A DNA stretch of 43,873 nt from IMG/VR virus record IMGVR_UViG_3300046809_000438, positions 1 through 43,873 of that record; one strand, given 5' to 3'. Of the stretch, positions 1 to 6,224 are shown one piece after another. The number at the start of each line of letters is the position of its first letter. The first letter of the stretch is position 1. The translations under genes were made by a program, and so were the position numbers. Below the pieces are notes generated by a model. It saw only the letters and a program-made list of their open reading frames with translations, did not search any database and was not told where the DNA came from. The stretch comes from a virus.

Positions 1-127
1 AACGCACACCGCGCGACCCGCCACCCGAAAGGATGAACCCATGCAGGAATTCAACATGACCACCGCCGAACTGGAAAAGGTCCACGTCGAAATCGCCAAA
101 CTGATGGCCGAGACCAAAAAGCTCAAC
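1..127. repeat. Terminal direct repeat, left copy (circular join)
   Basis: Bases 1-127 are identical to bases 43747-43873. The repeat starts and ends inside ordinary sequence (an operon leader and the first part of a small gene), not at a packaging-like site. A 127-base overlap is the mark left when a circular molecule is assembled with 127-mers, so the natural unit is most likely a 43,746-bp circle. A true 127-bp terminal redundancy is a less likely alternative. Confidence 0.9.
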
Positions 128-238
128 GCCGAAGCCGGCAAGATGACCCGCGAAACCTTCTGGTATCCGGTGGCCGTCGCCACCGGCCTGATCACGGCGG
201 TGGCGACCATCACCGCGCTGTTGATCAAGTACATCTAA
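41..238 (+). CDS. Small coiled-coil membrane protein
   Basis: 65 residues. The first half is a charged amphipathic helix with heptad character (TTAELEKVHVEIAKLMAE), likely a short coiled coil. Residues about 41-64 form one hydrophobic transmembrane helix ending KYI. A GAAAGGA ribosome site lies 8 bases before the ATG. It is the first gene of the small-gene operon, downstream of the operator-promoter at 43705-43733 across the circular join. Short coiled-coil plus one-TM proteins are common in phages and are usually unassigned. I do not recognise a specific function. Confidence 0.8.
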   Translation: MQEFNMTTAELEKVHVEIAKLMAETKKLNAEAGKMTRETFWYPVAVATGLITAVATITALLIKYI

Positions 239-244
239 TCGACC

Positions 245-268
245 GGCCCCGCCCAGTGCGGGGCCTTT
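245..268 (+). terminator. Weak terminator-like hairpin
   Basis: An 8-bp stem (245-252 pairing with 258-265) with a 5-base loop is followed by only three T residues. It lies between the first and second small genes, with the next ribosome site directly after it. The short T run suggests attenuation rather than full termination. Confidence 0.45.
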
Positions 269-284
269 CGCCTTCTGGGGTCAC

Positions 285-587
285 ATGATCATTATTGAAC
301 GCTACACCCCGCCGTCGTCGGCCGCTTTGGCGCGCCTGAAAGATGACCTCGGCTGCACCAGTGACCAGATGGCCGCGCTGGCCGGTTTGGCCCAGGGTGG
401 CCAGTGGCGCAAGTACACCGGCGGCACTACGCCGCGCACCTTGGGCCTGCACATGCACTTTTGCATGGCCGCGCTGCTGACCCTGAGTGACGCCGAGGTG
501 GCCCGGGTTCTCGCCACCATGCGCGAGCAGGGGGCGACGGTCGAGGCCTGCGCGGTCGAGAGGCTGGCGTCACTCGCCCCGAACTGA
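285..587 (+). CDS. HTH-like small phage protein
   Basis: 100 residues. Residues about 12-60 (ARLKDDLGCTSDQMAALAGL, then WRKYTGG and a long helix) have the spacing of an XRE-type helix-turn-helix: a helix, a short turn after CTSDQMAALAG, and a recognition-like stretch around QWRKY. Start ATG with TGGGG before it. The role is probably DNA binding or regulation within the small-gene operon. The family call is by pattern only. Confidence 0.75.
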   Translation: MIIIERYTPPSSAALARLKDDLGCTSDQMAALAGLAQGGQWRKYTGGTTPRTLGLHMHFCMAALLTLSDAEVARVLATMREQGATVEACAVERLASLAPN

Positions 588-606
588 ATAGAAAGGAGTC
601 CGCCCT

Positions 607-882
607 ATGGCGACCTGTCTGTTTTGCACGGCGGCACCGGCCGACCTCGGCCGCTATTGCTCGGGCTGCTATGGCCGGGTGTTTCATGCCGACGGCGCGC
701 CCCTGGTGCTGGGCGATCCCGCCGACCCATGGCGGGCCTTCAACGCCGAGGCCGACCGGGCGCTGGCCGATCAAAAGTTGCATGCCGTCGTCGCGCCAAT
801 GATGGCGGCCCGCTGGTTTTTCCCGGTCAAGGTCGCGGCCTGGAAGCTGCGCCGTAAGCCGGCGCCCGTGCGTGACGCGTAA
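607..882 (+). CDS. Small zinc-ribbon-like protein
   Basis: 91 residues. The N-terminus carries CLFC and, 13 residues on, CSGC, a four-cysteine arrangement typical of a zinc ribbon or knuckle. The C-terminus is basic (KLRRKPAPVR). A strong GAAAGGAG lies before the ATG. The stop overlaps a GTGACGCGTAAC element at 872-883, a one-base variant of the palindromes found elsewhere in this genome. Function unknown; a nucleic-acid or protein adaptor role is an inference from the zinc motif. Confidence 0.75.
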   Translation: MATCLFCTAAPADLGRYCSGCYGRVFHADGAPLVLGDPADPWRAFNAEADRALADQKLHAVVAPMMAARWFFPVKVAAWKLRRKPAPVRDA

Positions 883-923
883 CGACCTGTCAACTTTTCG
901 CACACAAGAAAGGACCCCCCGCC

Positions 924-1130
924 ATGACTGAGCAACTAGAGCCGCTGGACGTGGATATCGCGTCAGTGCTGGCCCTGCAGGCCGAGATTGAGGCCGCGAT
1001 TAAGGTGTCGATGCGGCCGTTTCTCGGCCAGGCATTGACCGCTGAAAACGCTCCCGGGCTGCGCGCCGACCTGGTCGAGGCGATCTATTGTGTGTGCTTT
1101 CCGCCCGTGACCGTCGACCTGGACCAATAA
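924..1130 (+). CDS. Small hypothetical protein
   Basis: 68 residues, acidic and mostly helical (VLALQAEIEAAIKV), with no motif I recognise. It has its own ribosome site (AAGAAAGGA, 906-914). It lies in the co-directional small-gene operon with 41-base and 13-base gaps to its neighbours. Confidence 0.7.
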   Translation: MTEQLEPLDVDIASVLALQAEIEAAIKVSMRPFLGQALTAENAPGLRADLVEAIYCVCFPPVTVDLDQ

Positions 1131-1143
1131 GGAATCCCCTGTC

Positions 1144-1395
1144 ATGAAAGCCGTTGAAACCCGCGCCTGGCGCTTTGAGACACCACCCAGCGACGATTGC
1201 GAGGTCCGGTGTCCCGATGGCGAGTGTGCCGCCTGGAGTCCGCTGACGGCCTGGACGGTCGAGGATCTGGAGTGCGAAACCTGCGGCGAACATGACGCGA
1301 TGCAATGCCCGGTCTGCGGCTGGCTGCACGACCATGTGCACAGCGGCCTGACCCCGCTCAAGGTCCGCGCGCCGTCCGTGACCCATCACGAATAG
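1144..1395 (+). CDS. Cysteine-rich zinc-binding-like protein
   Basis: 83 residues with cysteines at DCEVRCPDGEC, ECETCGEH and CPVCGWLHDHVH. The CETC...CPVC spacing plus the HDHVH cluster suggests one or two zinc sites. ATG follows AAGGAATCCCC. The last codons (THHE stop) lie inside a 20-base sequence that is repeated at 1660-1679. Function unknown. Confidence 0.75.
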   Translation: MKAVETRAWRFETPPSDDCEVRCPDGECAAWSPLTAWTVEDLECETCGEHDAMQCPVCGWLHDHVHSGLTPLKVRAPSVTHHE

Positions 1396-1400
1396 AAAGG
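1381..1400 (+). repeat. 20-bp leader repeat, copy 1
   Basis: This 20-base stretch (end of the preceding gene plus the GAAAGG ribosome site) is identical to 1660-1679. It marks duplication of a gene-junction segment within the small-gene operon. Confidence 0.9.
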
Positions 1401-1409
1401 AACCCTGCC

Positions 1410-1598
1410 ATGAGCAAACGCATGACCCCGGCCGAATGGGCTGAGCGCTATAGCCCGCTAGCCGTGCCTGCCGATCTGCGCGAGTCGCGCCCGGTATTTC
1501 TGGTAGCGCAGCGCCTTACGCCCTTGTCGTCGGCTATGGTTCGGGTCGAAGCACCGACCGCCCTGGGCAAGTCTGAATCGATCATCCGGTGGCAATGA
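1410..1598 (+). CDS. Small hypothetical protein
   Basis: 62 residues beginning MSKRMTPAEWAERYSPLAVP. The start is set by AGAAAGGA 13 bases upstream. The reading frame is open further upstream but without a ribosome site. The C-terminus ends at ATGA, overlapping the start of a 21-codon reading frame. No family recognised. Confidence 0.65.
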   Translation: MSKRMTPAEWAERYSPLAVPADLRESRPVFLVAQRLTPLSSAMVRVEAPTALGKSESIIRWQ

Positions 1599-1660
1599 CG
1601 CGCAGCGATATCAGCGCCGCCCTGGCGATATTGCTGTGGGATGAAGTCGACCCGCTGTAA
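1595..1660 (+). CDS. 21-residue reading frame, coupled
   Basis: ATG at 1595 overlaps the upstream stop (ATGA), so translational coupling is possible. The peptide begins MTRSDISAALAILL and ends DEVDPL. Too short to assign. It may be real or a leftover of a longer gene, since the repeated junction follows directly at 1660. Confidence 0.35.
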   Translation: MTRSDISAALAILLWDEVDPL

Positions 1661-1679
1661 CCCATCACGAATAGAAAGG
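1660..1679 (+). repeat. 20-bp leader repeat, copy 2
   Basis: Exact copy of 1381-1400. Here the sequence is not the end of a gene but leads to a ribosome-site-like GAAAGG and an ATG at 1690 whose frame stops after 7 codons. Confidence 0.9.
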
Positions 1680-1689
1680 CACCCGCGCC

Positions 1690-1713
1690 ATGATCAATAA
1701 CCGAAGGGCCTGA
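1690..1713 (+). other. Seven-codon minigene or gene-start remnant
   Basis: ATG at 1690 with a standard operon leader encodes MINNRRA and then TGA. Downstream comes DNA carrying a minus-strand gene. The layout fits an operon gene whose body was replaced by the insert at about 1714-2000. A short open stretch ending in TAA at 2033 (reading ADLVLLNIDNL) could be its lost C-terminus. This is a suggestion only. Confidence 0.3.
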
Positions 1714-1724
1714 CGAAACGTAAG

Positions 1725-1937
1725 TCACCAAGCCAAATCGCTTTGCCCTTCAGAGGCCGCCCAGGACAGCCACTCCTTCTGGATGGCCGGATCTGTGTAT
1801 GTGTCGCCCAGCCTGGAGAGGTTTGTCGAGGGATCGGCTGCAAGCTTCGTCTCTTCAAATTGAATGCGGTAAAGATCGTTCAGGCTTCTATTATTCATGC
1901 GAGAGAAAAGCTGTTTAAGCCAGGTAAATACATTCAT
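1725..1937 (-). CDS. Minus-strand moron-like small protein
   Basis: 70 residues from the ATG at 1937 (MNVFTWLKQLFSRMNNRSLN). An amphipathic N-terminal helix is followed by a polar acidic region ending in tryptophan. Base composition is visibly more AT-rich than the flanks, and the strand is opposite to the whole operon, both typical of a moron acquired separately. A 7-bp-stem hairpin (1983-2000) lies upstream, and TAGAAT at about 1970-1975 read on this strand could be a -10 element. The ribosome site is weak. It resembles small uncharacterised Pseudomonas proteins, but I cannot name a family. Confidence 0.55.
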   Translation of the reverse strand: MNVFTWLKQLFSRMNNRSLNDLYRIQFEETKLAADPSTNLSRLGDTYTDPAIQKEWLSWAASEGQSDLAW

Positions 1938-2027
1938 CACTTTTCGGCCTTGTCTTGATGGGAGTGAAATTCTAGCAAATATCCACACGGGGGCGTGTGG
2001 CTGACCTGGTTCTACTCAATATCGACA

Positions 2028-2066
2028 ACCTGTAAACAATCCGCACCCATGAAAGGAACCCCCGCC
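2028..2066 (+). repeat. 39-bp operon-leader repeat, copy 1
   Basis: A 39-base sequence containing an ATG, the ribosome site GAAAGGA and a C-rich spacer is identical to 2292-2330. Each copy stands directly before a small gene. Confidence 0.95.
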
Positions 2067-2067
2067 C

Positions 2068-2292
2068 GTGATCGACTCGAAACCGCTACCCGTATCGTCT
2101 GATCGTTCGGCGGCCATGGCCAGCCACCAGGTGCGCGCCGGGCTGGGCCTGCTGCTGTTCGCCCTGGCCTTGCCGCTGACGGTGTTGTCGGACAGTCTGC
2201 CGCTATCGCTGATCGGCGCCCTGGGCGTGTTCGGCGGCGGGATGATCGCCGGCTATCAGGCGGCGCGAATGGGCCAAGCCGCTGCCCGCTGA
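2068..2292 (+). CDS. Small two-helix membrane protein
   Basis: 74 residues from a GTG start placed after the 39-bp leader (GAAAGGA 11 bases upstream). Residues about 24-40 (AGLGLLLFALALPLTVL) and 45-64 (LSLIGALGVFGGGMIAGY) are two transmembrane helices. The C-terminus is short and basic. Function unknown; it may be an inner-membrane exclusion-type protein by analogy with phage small membrane proteins, which is inference. Confidence 0.7.
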   Translation: MIDSKPLPVSSDRSAAMASHQVRAGLGLLLFALALPLTVLSDSLPLSLIGALGVFGGGMIAGYQAARMGQAAAR

Positions 2293-2330
2293 CCTGTAAA
2301 CAATCCGCACCCATGAAAGGAACCCCCGCC
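2292..2330 (+). repeat. 39-bp operon-leader repeat, copy 2
   Basis: Exact copy of 2028-2066. Here the internal ATG at 2313 is in frame with the following gene, but the ATG at 2331 is correctly spaced from GAAAGGA and is the likelier start. Confidence 0.95.
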
Positions 2331-2573
2331 ATGCCGATCGACCTTGAAACTCTTAAGCACGGCCTGTTGCCCGTGCAGCAAGCCGAAGCCCGCTATAAGC
2401 AGGCCAGCGCTGACCGCCGCGCCGGCAGTGAAGCCGGGGCGGACATGACCCCGCTGTTTGACGCCGAGGACCGGGCACGCGAGGCCTATCATGAGGCTTG
2501 CATCGTCTTGCACGGCTACGTCCGGGGCGCGGTGAACGTCGCCGAGGGCCGTCGCGCCGATCAGGACGCGTAA
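2331..2573 (+). CDS. Small helical hypothetical protein
   Basis: 80 residues, nearly all helical and charged (VQQAEARYKQASADRRAG). Start chosen at 2331, 9 bases after GAAAGGA. An in-frame ATG 18 bases upstream overlaps the ribosome site itself. It is the last gene before the strong terminator at 2608. No family recognised. Confidence 0.7.
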   Translation: MPIDLETLKHGLLPVQQAEARYKQASADRRAGSEAGADMTPLFDAEDRAREAYHEACIVLHGYVRGAVNVAEGRRADQDA

Positions 2574-2607
2574 GCCGCGTTACCAATAACGGCGTTTATG
2601 TTCAATC

Positions 2608-2645
2608 GGCCCCCACACGGGCGACAGGCGTGGGGGCCTTTTTTT
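2608..2645 (+). terminator. Strong rho-independent terminator
   Basis: A 9-bp GC-rich stem (2608-2616 with 2630-2638), a 13-base loop and a run of seven T. It ends the first small-gene block. The next gene starts 99 bases on, so a promoter in 2646-2743 is likely, though I see no convincing -35/-10 pair. Confidence 0.9.
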
Positions 2646-2743
2646 GCGGGTGTGAATTCCAGACGTGGCATGTGTGGGATACCATAGGCCCATTGTCTGG
2701 TTTTACGCACTGACCGCCACTCACTCGAAAAGGAATCCAGCCC

Positions 2744-2953
2744 ATGGCCATGACTGACGCACCGCCGCGCCGCACCTTCCTGCAGTGGCTGTTCCGGGGC
2801 GGTCTGGGGCGGCCGCTGGTCAATCTGTGGATCGAAACCCGCGAAGGCGGTTATGGCCAGCGCACCACCGACACCAAGTTGAACCTTGGGCGTTATACGG
2901 TGCTGCGCTGGGAGAGCATTACGACCGACATGGATCAGTTCGATCGCAGTTAG
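2744..2953 (+). CDS. Small hypothetical protein
   Basis: 69 residues beginning MAMTDAPPRRTFLQWLFRGG, with a basic aromatic N-terminal segment then a beta-rich part (TKLNLGRYTVLRWESI). GAAAAGGA lies before the ATG. First gene after the terminator. No family recognised. Confidence 0.65.
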   Translation: MAMTDAPPRRTFLQWLFRGGLGRPLVNLWIETREGGYGQRTTDTKLNLGRYTVLRWESITTDMDQFDRS

Positions 2954-2963
2954 AACAAGGCGC

Positions 2964-2975
2964 GTGACGCGTCAC
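2964..2975. promoter_or_regulatory. GTGA-N4-TCAC palindrome (site 1)
   Basis: GTGACGCGTCAC, a perfect 12-bp palindrome between two genes. It belongs to a set of similar palindromes (4200, 4246, 9997, 10531, 13711, 20424). It could be a regulator site or a short hairpin at transcript ends. Which one is not decidable from sequence alone. Confidence 0.5.
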
Positions 2976-3002
2976 CACCCCTATCTAAAAGGAGCTTTGC
3001 CC

Positions 3003-3362
3003 ATGCCTGCCCTCGATTTGATCCTGCCCATCCCCGACAGCGGCCGCACTGACCCCTTGTACTGGGCCGCGGTGCGTTTTGCCGCTGCACGCCGCGAGGT
3101 GGGTCCGGTCGGCCTGATGCGCCGCTTCAAGATCGGCCGTGGTCGCGCGACTAACCTGGTTCTGACCATGCGTGACGAGCGCCTGACCTATCGCCGGGGC
3201 CACCGTGGGGTTTATCGGCTGATGCCGCTGATTTGGGGCTGGCTGGAGGTGGTCGGTAGCCACCCCGACGCGCCGAGTGATCCGGCCGGTTATCGGCTGT
3301 ACCTGAACGGTCACCCGGCCTATCGCAACGTGCCCGGCTGGGCAGCGCAAGGGGGTGCATGA
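3003..3362 (+). CDS. FtsK-gamma-like winged-helix protein
   Basis: 119 residues; ATG preceded by AAAAGGAG. Residues about 16-72 match the FtsK gamma winged helix: DPLYWAAVRFAAARREV, then LMRRFKIGRGRATNLVLTMR (recognition helix region; family pattern LQRxFxIGYNRAARLI), then a wing ending in a VYRLMP strand. In FtsK this domain reads KOPS and stimulates XerD. Here it stands alone with no motor domain, followed by a 45-residue tail of unknown role. It could bind KOPS-like DNA, act as an adaptor on host FtsK/Xer, or be a repurposed regulator. The fold call is fairly sure; the function is inference. Confidence 0.7.
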   Translation: MPALDLILPIPDSGRTDPLYWAAVRFAAARREVGPVGLMRRFKIGRGRATNLVLTMRDERLTYRRGHRGVYRLMPLIWGWLEVVGSHPDAPSDPAGYRLYLNGHPAYRNVPGWAAQGGA

Positions 3363-3799
3363 TGGCGCGCAAGAAAGCCAAGGAAGCGCAAACGCTGACC
3401 CTCGATCGCGTCCAGGCGCTGGAGGCGCGGGCGATGAAACTGGTGGCGGCGATCGAGGCGGTCGACAGCGCCGACGACCTGGAAGATGCCGGCCAGTACG
3501 TGAAATGGTTCACCGACATGATGGTCAGCGAGGGCTATCACCCGATCGCCGCCGAAGGCTTTGCCGCGCACGGGCGCAAGGCCGTGGCGGCGGCCCAGGT
3601 GCGCCTCGGGGTGCGGCGGGACGCCCCGGGCCTGCCGAAAACCGAGGCCGGCGCGCTGGACGCCGGCTATTTCAAGACCCGGCTGAAAGGCATGGTCGCC
3701 ATTCTGTCGACCTACAGCCCGGCCGAGCTGGCCCGCGAATGCGCGCGCCTGGCCCGCCGCGCGGATCCGCGCGTGCTGCAGGAGGACGAATTTCAATGA
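3362..3799 (+). CDS. Helical hypothetical protein
   Basis: 145 residues. Start at the second of two adjacent ATGs, 6 bases after GGGGG. The first ATG (3359) overlaps the previous stop. Strongly helical: a basic start (MARKKAKEAQ), then a long charged helix (RVQALEARAMKLVAAIEAV), and a C-terminal STYSPAELARECARLARR helix. Its overlap with the FtsK-gamma-like gene suggests a joint product. No family recognised. Confidence 0.7.
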   Translation: MARKKAKEAQTLTLDRVQALEARAMKLVAAIEAVDSADDLEDAGQYVKWFTDMMVSEGYHPIAAEGFAAHGRKAVAAAQVRLGVRRDAPGLPKTEAGALDAGYFKTRLKGMVAILSTYSPAELARECARLARRADPRVLQEDEFQ

Positions 3800-3838
3800 C
3801 GGCCCCCCGCGATCGGCGATCGACCAGGAGAGTCCGCC

Positions 3839-4180
3839 ATGCCCCGCATCTATAAAGGCAAGCTGAGCGAAGGCGCCGGCCTGGCCAACTGTGTACGCCA
3901 GGCCATTCTCGACCAGGAGCTGGCCGGCAACGCGCTGCGCCTGTACTGGGTCGACGACACCGACGTGGTGGCCGCCCGCTCGCGCGAGGAAGCCCTGGAG
4001 GTGATGCGCCGCCAGTACGGCACCGAGCAATGCCGCGACTTGACCGAGAAAGTCGTCAAGCCGATCGATGACGCCCAGGCCGACCTGCCGCTGACCGACC
4101 CCCAAGGCGCGGCCGTGGCCACCCTGCGCGCGCGCCTGGCCCTCGCCCAGGGCCCGACCTGGCTCGGCGGTTCGCAATGA
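3839..4180 (+). CDS. Hypothetical protein
   Basis: 113 residues starting MPRIYKGKLSEGAGLANCVR. Beta strands (ALRLYWVDDTDVVAA) precede a helix (SREEALEVMRRQYG) and a long polar helix at the C-terminus. AGGAG lies 11 bases before the ATG. Last gene of this block; two palindromes follow. Function unknown. Confidence 0.65.
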   Translation: MPRIYKGKLSEGAGLANCVRQAILDQELAGNALRLYWVDDTDVVAARSREEALEVMRRQYGTEQCRDLTEKVVKPIDDAQADLPLTDPQGAAVATLRARLALAQGPTWLGGSQ

Positions 4181-4197
4181 GCCCGGGCCTCCCCCTG

Positions 4198-4257
4198 GCG
4201 TGACCCCTCACGCGCGGCGCAGCAGATTGCGCGTTTGACCTTGTTGTGACCGGTCAC
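4198..4257. promoter_or_regulatory. Pair of GTGA-N4-TCAC palindromes (sites 2 and 3)
   Basis: GCGTGACCCCTCACGC (4198-4213) and the perfect palindrome GTGACCGGTCAC (4246-4257) lie in the gap between the small-gene block and the partition region. A TTGACC at 4235-4240 directly precedes the second site. Two sites in one gap suggest a regulator, or transcript-end hairpins. Confidence 0.5.
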
Positions 4258-4318
4258 GCCGTTATTGACCGCCCCACCCCCAAAGCAGCCCAGGCGAGAG
4301 CGGTTTATGCGCTCGGTC

Positions 4319-4347
4319 TTGCCCTGTGCGCCGCGACCCGCTACAAA
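4319..4347 (+). promoter_or_regulatory. Putative sigma70 promoter of partition region
   Basis: TTGCCC (4319-4324), 17-base spacer, TACAAA (4342-4347). It would start transcription about 20 bases before the ATG at 4375. Prediction by consensus only. Confidence 0.35.
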
Positions 4348-4374
4348 GACCCCACTTTCGTTACAGGCCGCCCC

Positions 4375-4662
4375 ATGACCACCCGCAACCCCGACAGCCG
4401 CCCGTTGCGCGGCATTACCGAGGAAACCTTTCTGTCCCATGTCCGCAATCACTCCGCGCGCGAGGTGGTGGTGCAGTACATGGGGGTGAGTGAGGTGGAC
4501 GGGTCCGAGCAATGGACGATTTCCATTCGCCTGGGGGATTCGCGCAACCGTCTGACCCCGATTCGTTCCAAGCGCGAGCCGGTGCGCTACTGGAAAAGCC
4601 TCAAGGCGGTGGCCAGTTTCTGCCGTAAACGGGGTGTGCCGGTGGCGACCGTTGAATGGTAA
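4375..4662 (+). CDS. Partition-associated small protein
   Basis: 95 residues. Start ATG at 4375; the ribosome site is weak (ACAGG). The sequence has a compact alpha/beta look: LSHVRNHSAREVVVQYMGVS, then WTISIRLGDSRNRL, IRSKREPVRYWKSLKAVASF and a final strand. It sits directly before parA with only the repeat array between them. It resembles small proteins found next to parA on Pseudomonas plasmids, some annotated as ParC-type. I rely on memory for that similarity, so treat the partition link as probable from context, not proven. Confidence 0.6.
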   Translation: MTTRNPDSRPLRGITEETFLSHVRNHSAREVVVQYMGVSEVDGSEQWTISIRLGDSRNRLTPIRSKREPVRYWKSLKAVASFCRKRGVPVATVEW

Positions 4663-4666
4663 AGAG

Positions 4667-4743
4667 ATATCAAAAAGATACGAAAAGAATTGACGTTAGA
4701 TATCTATAGGATATCCTTTGCGTATCTAAACGATACATGAGGG
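4667..4743. repeat. Tandem 11-bp repeats upstream of parA
   Basis: Seven 11-base units in strict register start at 4667, 4678, 4689, 4700, 4711, 4722 and 4733. Clear units read ATATCAAAAAG, ATATCTATAGG, ATATCCTTTGC and GTATCTAAACG. The third is degenerate, overlapping TTGACG. The phase of 11 places each copy on the same helix face. The family appears again at 5418-5483 and 42830-42896. Such arrays are typical centromere/operator sites for RHH partition proteins. Confidence 0.85.
4690..4717 (+). promoter_or_regulatory. parA promoter within the repeat array
   Basis: TTGACG (4690-4695), 16-base spacer, TATCCT (4712-4717). Both elements lie inside the 11-bp array, so a repeat-binding protein would repress parA, as in parFG-type autoregulation. 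GAGGGGGAGG before the ATG at 4756 is the ribosome site. Confidence 0.5.
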
Positions 4744-4755
4744 GGAGGCGACACT

Positions 4756-5409
4756 ATGTCCATTATCGTGGTGGGGAACACCAAGGGCGGGATCGGCAAG
4801 TCGACCAATGCGGTACAGGTGGCGGTGGGTCGCGCGTGCCAGGGCAAGGACGTGCTGCTGGTCAATGCTGACCGGCAGTCGTCCTCGTCCAATGCGATCG
4901 ATCGGCGGGACGCCGCCGGCCTCACGCCGAGCGTGACCCTGGTCGCGTACCCGGACGGCCAGCAGCTGCGTACCCAGGTGCTGCGGCAGCTGGACAAGTA
5001 CGACGATATCGTTATCGATGCCGGCGGCCGTGACAGCTCGGCCTTTCGCCATGCGATGATGATCGCCGACGTCATGCTGGTGCCGATCGCGCCAGGCGAT
5101 TTCGAGCTGGACGCCCTGGAGGATGAACTGGTGCCGCTGATCCGCGAGATTCAGGCCTCGCGTGGCGACAACCCGCTGCCGATCTATGCCTACCTCAACA
5201 TGGCCGAGGCCAAGAAGTTTTCCAGCGACAACCTCGACACCCGCAAGTCGATCGAGAGCTTTCCCGAGCTGCAGCTGCTCGACCTGAACATCGTCAAGCG
5301 CAAGTCCATTGCGGCGGCGTCAGCGCGCGGTCTGGCCGTTAGGGAAATGAAGCCGCGCGACCCCAAGGCGGTCAAAGAAATTGACGAACTGCTGGCCGCG
5401 CTGTTTTAA
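4756..5409 (+). CDS. parA: ParA/ParF-type partition ATPase
   Basis: 217 residues, the usual length for small ParF-type (type Ib) ATPases that lack an N-terminal HTH. Deviant Walker A KGGIGKST at residues 10-17 with the signature lysine K10. A' motif VNADRQSSS with D39. Walker B IVIDAGG with D88. It would polymerise on or gradient over the nucleoid to move the prophage plasmid, with the RHH protein encoded next as its partner. Flanked by 11-bp repeat arrays on both sides. The repeats overlap its promoter, which predicts autoregulation. Strong evidence for plasmid maintenance. Confidence 0.95.
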   Translation: MSIIVVGNTKGGIGKSTNAVQVAVGRACQGKDVLLVNADRQSSSSNAIDRRDAAGLTPSVTLVAYPDGQQLRTQVLRQLDKYDDIVIDAGGRDSSAFRHAMMIADVMLVPIAPGDFELDALEDELVPLIREIQASRGDNPLPIYAYLNMAEAKKFSSDNLDTRKSIESFPELQLLDLNIVKRKSIAAASARGLAVREMKPRDPKAVKEIDELLAALF

Positions 5410-5417
5410 TCAAAAAC

Positions 5418-5483
5418 ATATCCTTTGGGTATTTATTTAATATCCAAATAAGATCTAAAAAGTATCAGGACAATATCCTATGG
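5418..5483. repeat. Tandem 11-bp repeats between parA and the RHH gene
   Basis: Six units in register start at 5418, 5429, 5440, 5451, 5462 and 5473: for example ATATCCTTTGG, ATATCCAAATA, GTATCAGGACA and ATATCCTATGG. The fifth unit contains the AGGA ribosome site, and the sixth runs over the ATG of the RHH gene, so binding could also block its translation start region. Confidence 0.85.
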
Positions 5484-5731
5484 CTGTTATTAAACGCGCT
5501 CCAAAACCCGCCAGCGATGCCCCCGAGGAAGCGCAAAAAGCCGCCCTGATCGCGGCGCCGGCGCCGGACAGCAAGGCCGAGAGCGTGCCGCGGGGCAAAC
5601 CGGTGAAATTTCCGGTCGGCCTGGCACCTGAGTTTTTAGCCGAAGTGGACGCCGCCGCCCAACGGATCGGACTGTCGCGCGTGGCGTTGATCAAGCTGGC
5701 CTTGCGCCGCTTGCTCGATGCCGGCGTATAA
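5480..5731 (+). CDS. Ribbon-helix-helix centromere-binding protein (ParG-like)
   Basis: 83 residues. A flexible Ala/Pro/Lys-rich N-terminus (residues 1-38) is followed by an RHH fold: strand KPVKFPVGL, helix PEFLAEVDAAAQRIGL, helix SRVALIKLALRRLLDAG. A basic mobile N-tail before an RHH domain is the known layout of ParG, which stimulates ParF through that tail. Overlap of the start codon with the last 11-bp repeat and position after parA support a partition role. It is the obvious candidate to bind all three repeat arrays. Confidence 0.85.
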   Translation: MAVIKRAPKPASDAPEEAQKAALIAAPAPDSKAESVPRGKPVKFPVGLAPEFLAEVDAAAQRIGLSRVALIKLALRRLLDAGV

Positions 5732-5750
5732 GGCCCAAAGGCCAGGCATT

Positions 5751-5788
5751 AAAAAGCCCCGCCAGGCATGACCCTGGCGGGGCTTTTT
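5751..5788. terminator. Bidirectional terminator between par and LuxR-type gene
   Basis: A perfect 16-bp stem including A5 and T5 tracts (5751-5766 with 5773-5788) and a 6-base loop. It separates the plus-strand par genes from the convergent minus-strand genes and serves both. Confidence 0.95.
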
Positions 5789-5810
5789 GGGCAGGCGGAA
5801 CGGGCGGCGA

Positions 5811-6224
5811 TCAATACCCGCGCCGGTTGCGCCGCTCGGCGTAGTGCGGGTCGAGGGTGGCGGGGCCCATGTGCTCGGTGGCCATGTCGAGCTGCGAGAT
5901 ATGGTCAGCATTGCTGTGGTTGAGATAGCTCAGGGCCGAATAACCCAGTCCGGCGACGAGGCCGATCACCATCAGGTGGCGCGGGCGCAGCACGCCAAGC
6001 AGAAAGGCTTTGGCAATCATGTGGGCCTGGGTCCGGGCCCCCAGCTTGCCGCGAATGCGCCCTTCGACCAGGGGCAGGGCTTCTTCATGCAGGCCCGTGG
6101 CCTGGGCTTGTTCGGGCGTGGTGTAGCCCTCGGCCATGCACGCCAGTAGGCCCAGTTCACGCTGGGTCAGGTTCTGGCCTGGGGTGATAATCAGGTTCTC
6201 GGAGACCTGTTCGCGAGTGGTCAT
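5811..6224 (-). CDS. LuxR-type HTH protein with C-terminal membrane helix
   Basis: 137 residues from the ATG at 6224. Residues 19-79 match the LuxR/GerE DNA-binding domain: LTQRELGLLACMAEGYTTPE, then QAQATGLHEEALPLVEGRI, KLGARTQAHMIAKAFLLGVL. Residues 83-101 (HLMVIGLVAGLGYSALSYL) form one transmembrane helix, followed by a 36-residue polar tail. There is no autoinducer-binding or receiver domain. A membrane-anchored LuxR-type HTH next to a prophage repressor is unusual and could link phage decisions to an envelope signal; that is inference. The recognition helix departs from the TVKxH norm (ALPLVEGRI), so DNA specificity or even binding needs proof. Confidence 0.8.
   Translation of the reverse strand: MTTREQVSENLIITPGQNLTQRELGLLACMAEGYTTPEQAQATGLHEEALPLVEGRIRGKLGARTQAHMIAKAFLLGVLRPRHLMVIGLVAGLGYSALSYLNHSNADHISQLDMATEHMGPATLDPHYAERRNRRGY

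Noticed and set aside
4667-5483. CRISPR array reading of the short regular repeats
   Set aside because: Units are 11 bp with no spacers and no cas genes nearby; fits iterons or a centromere instead.
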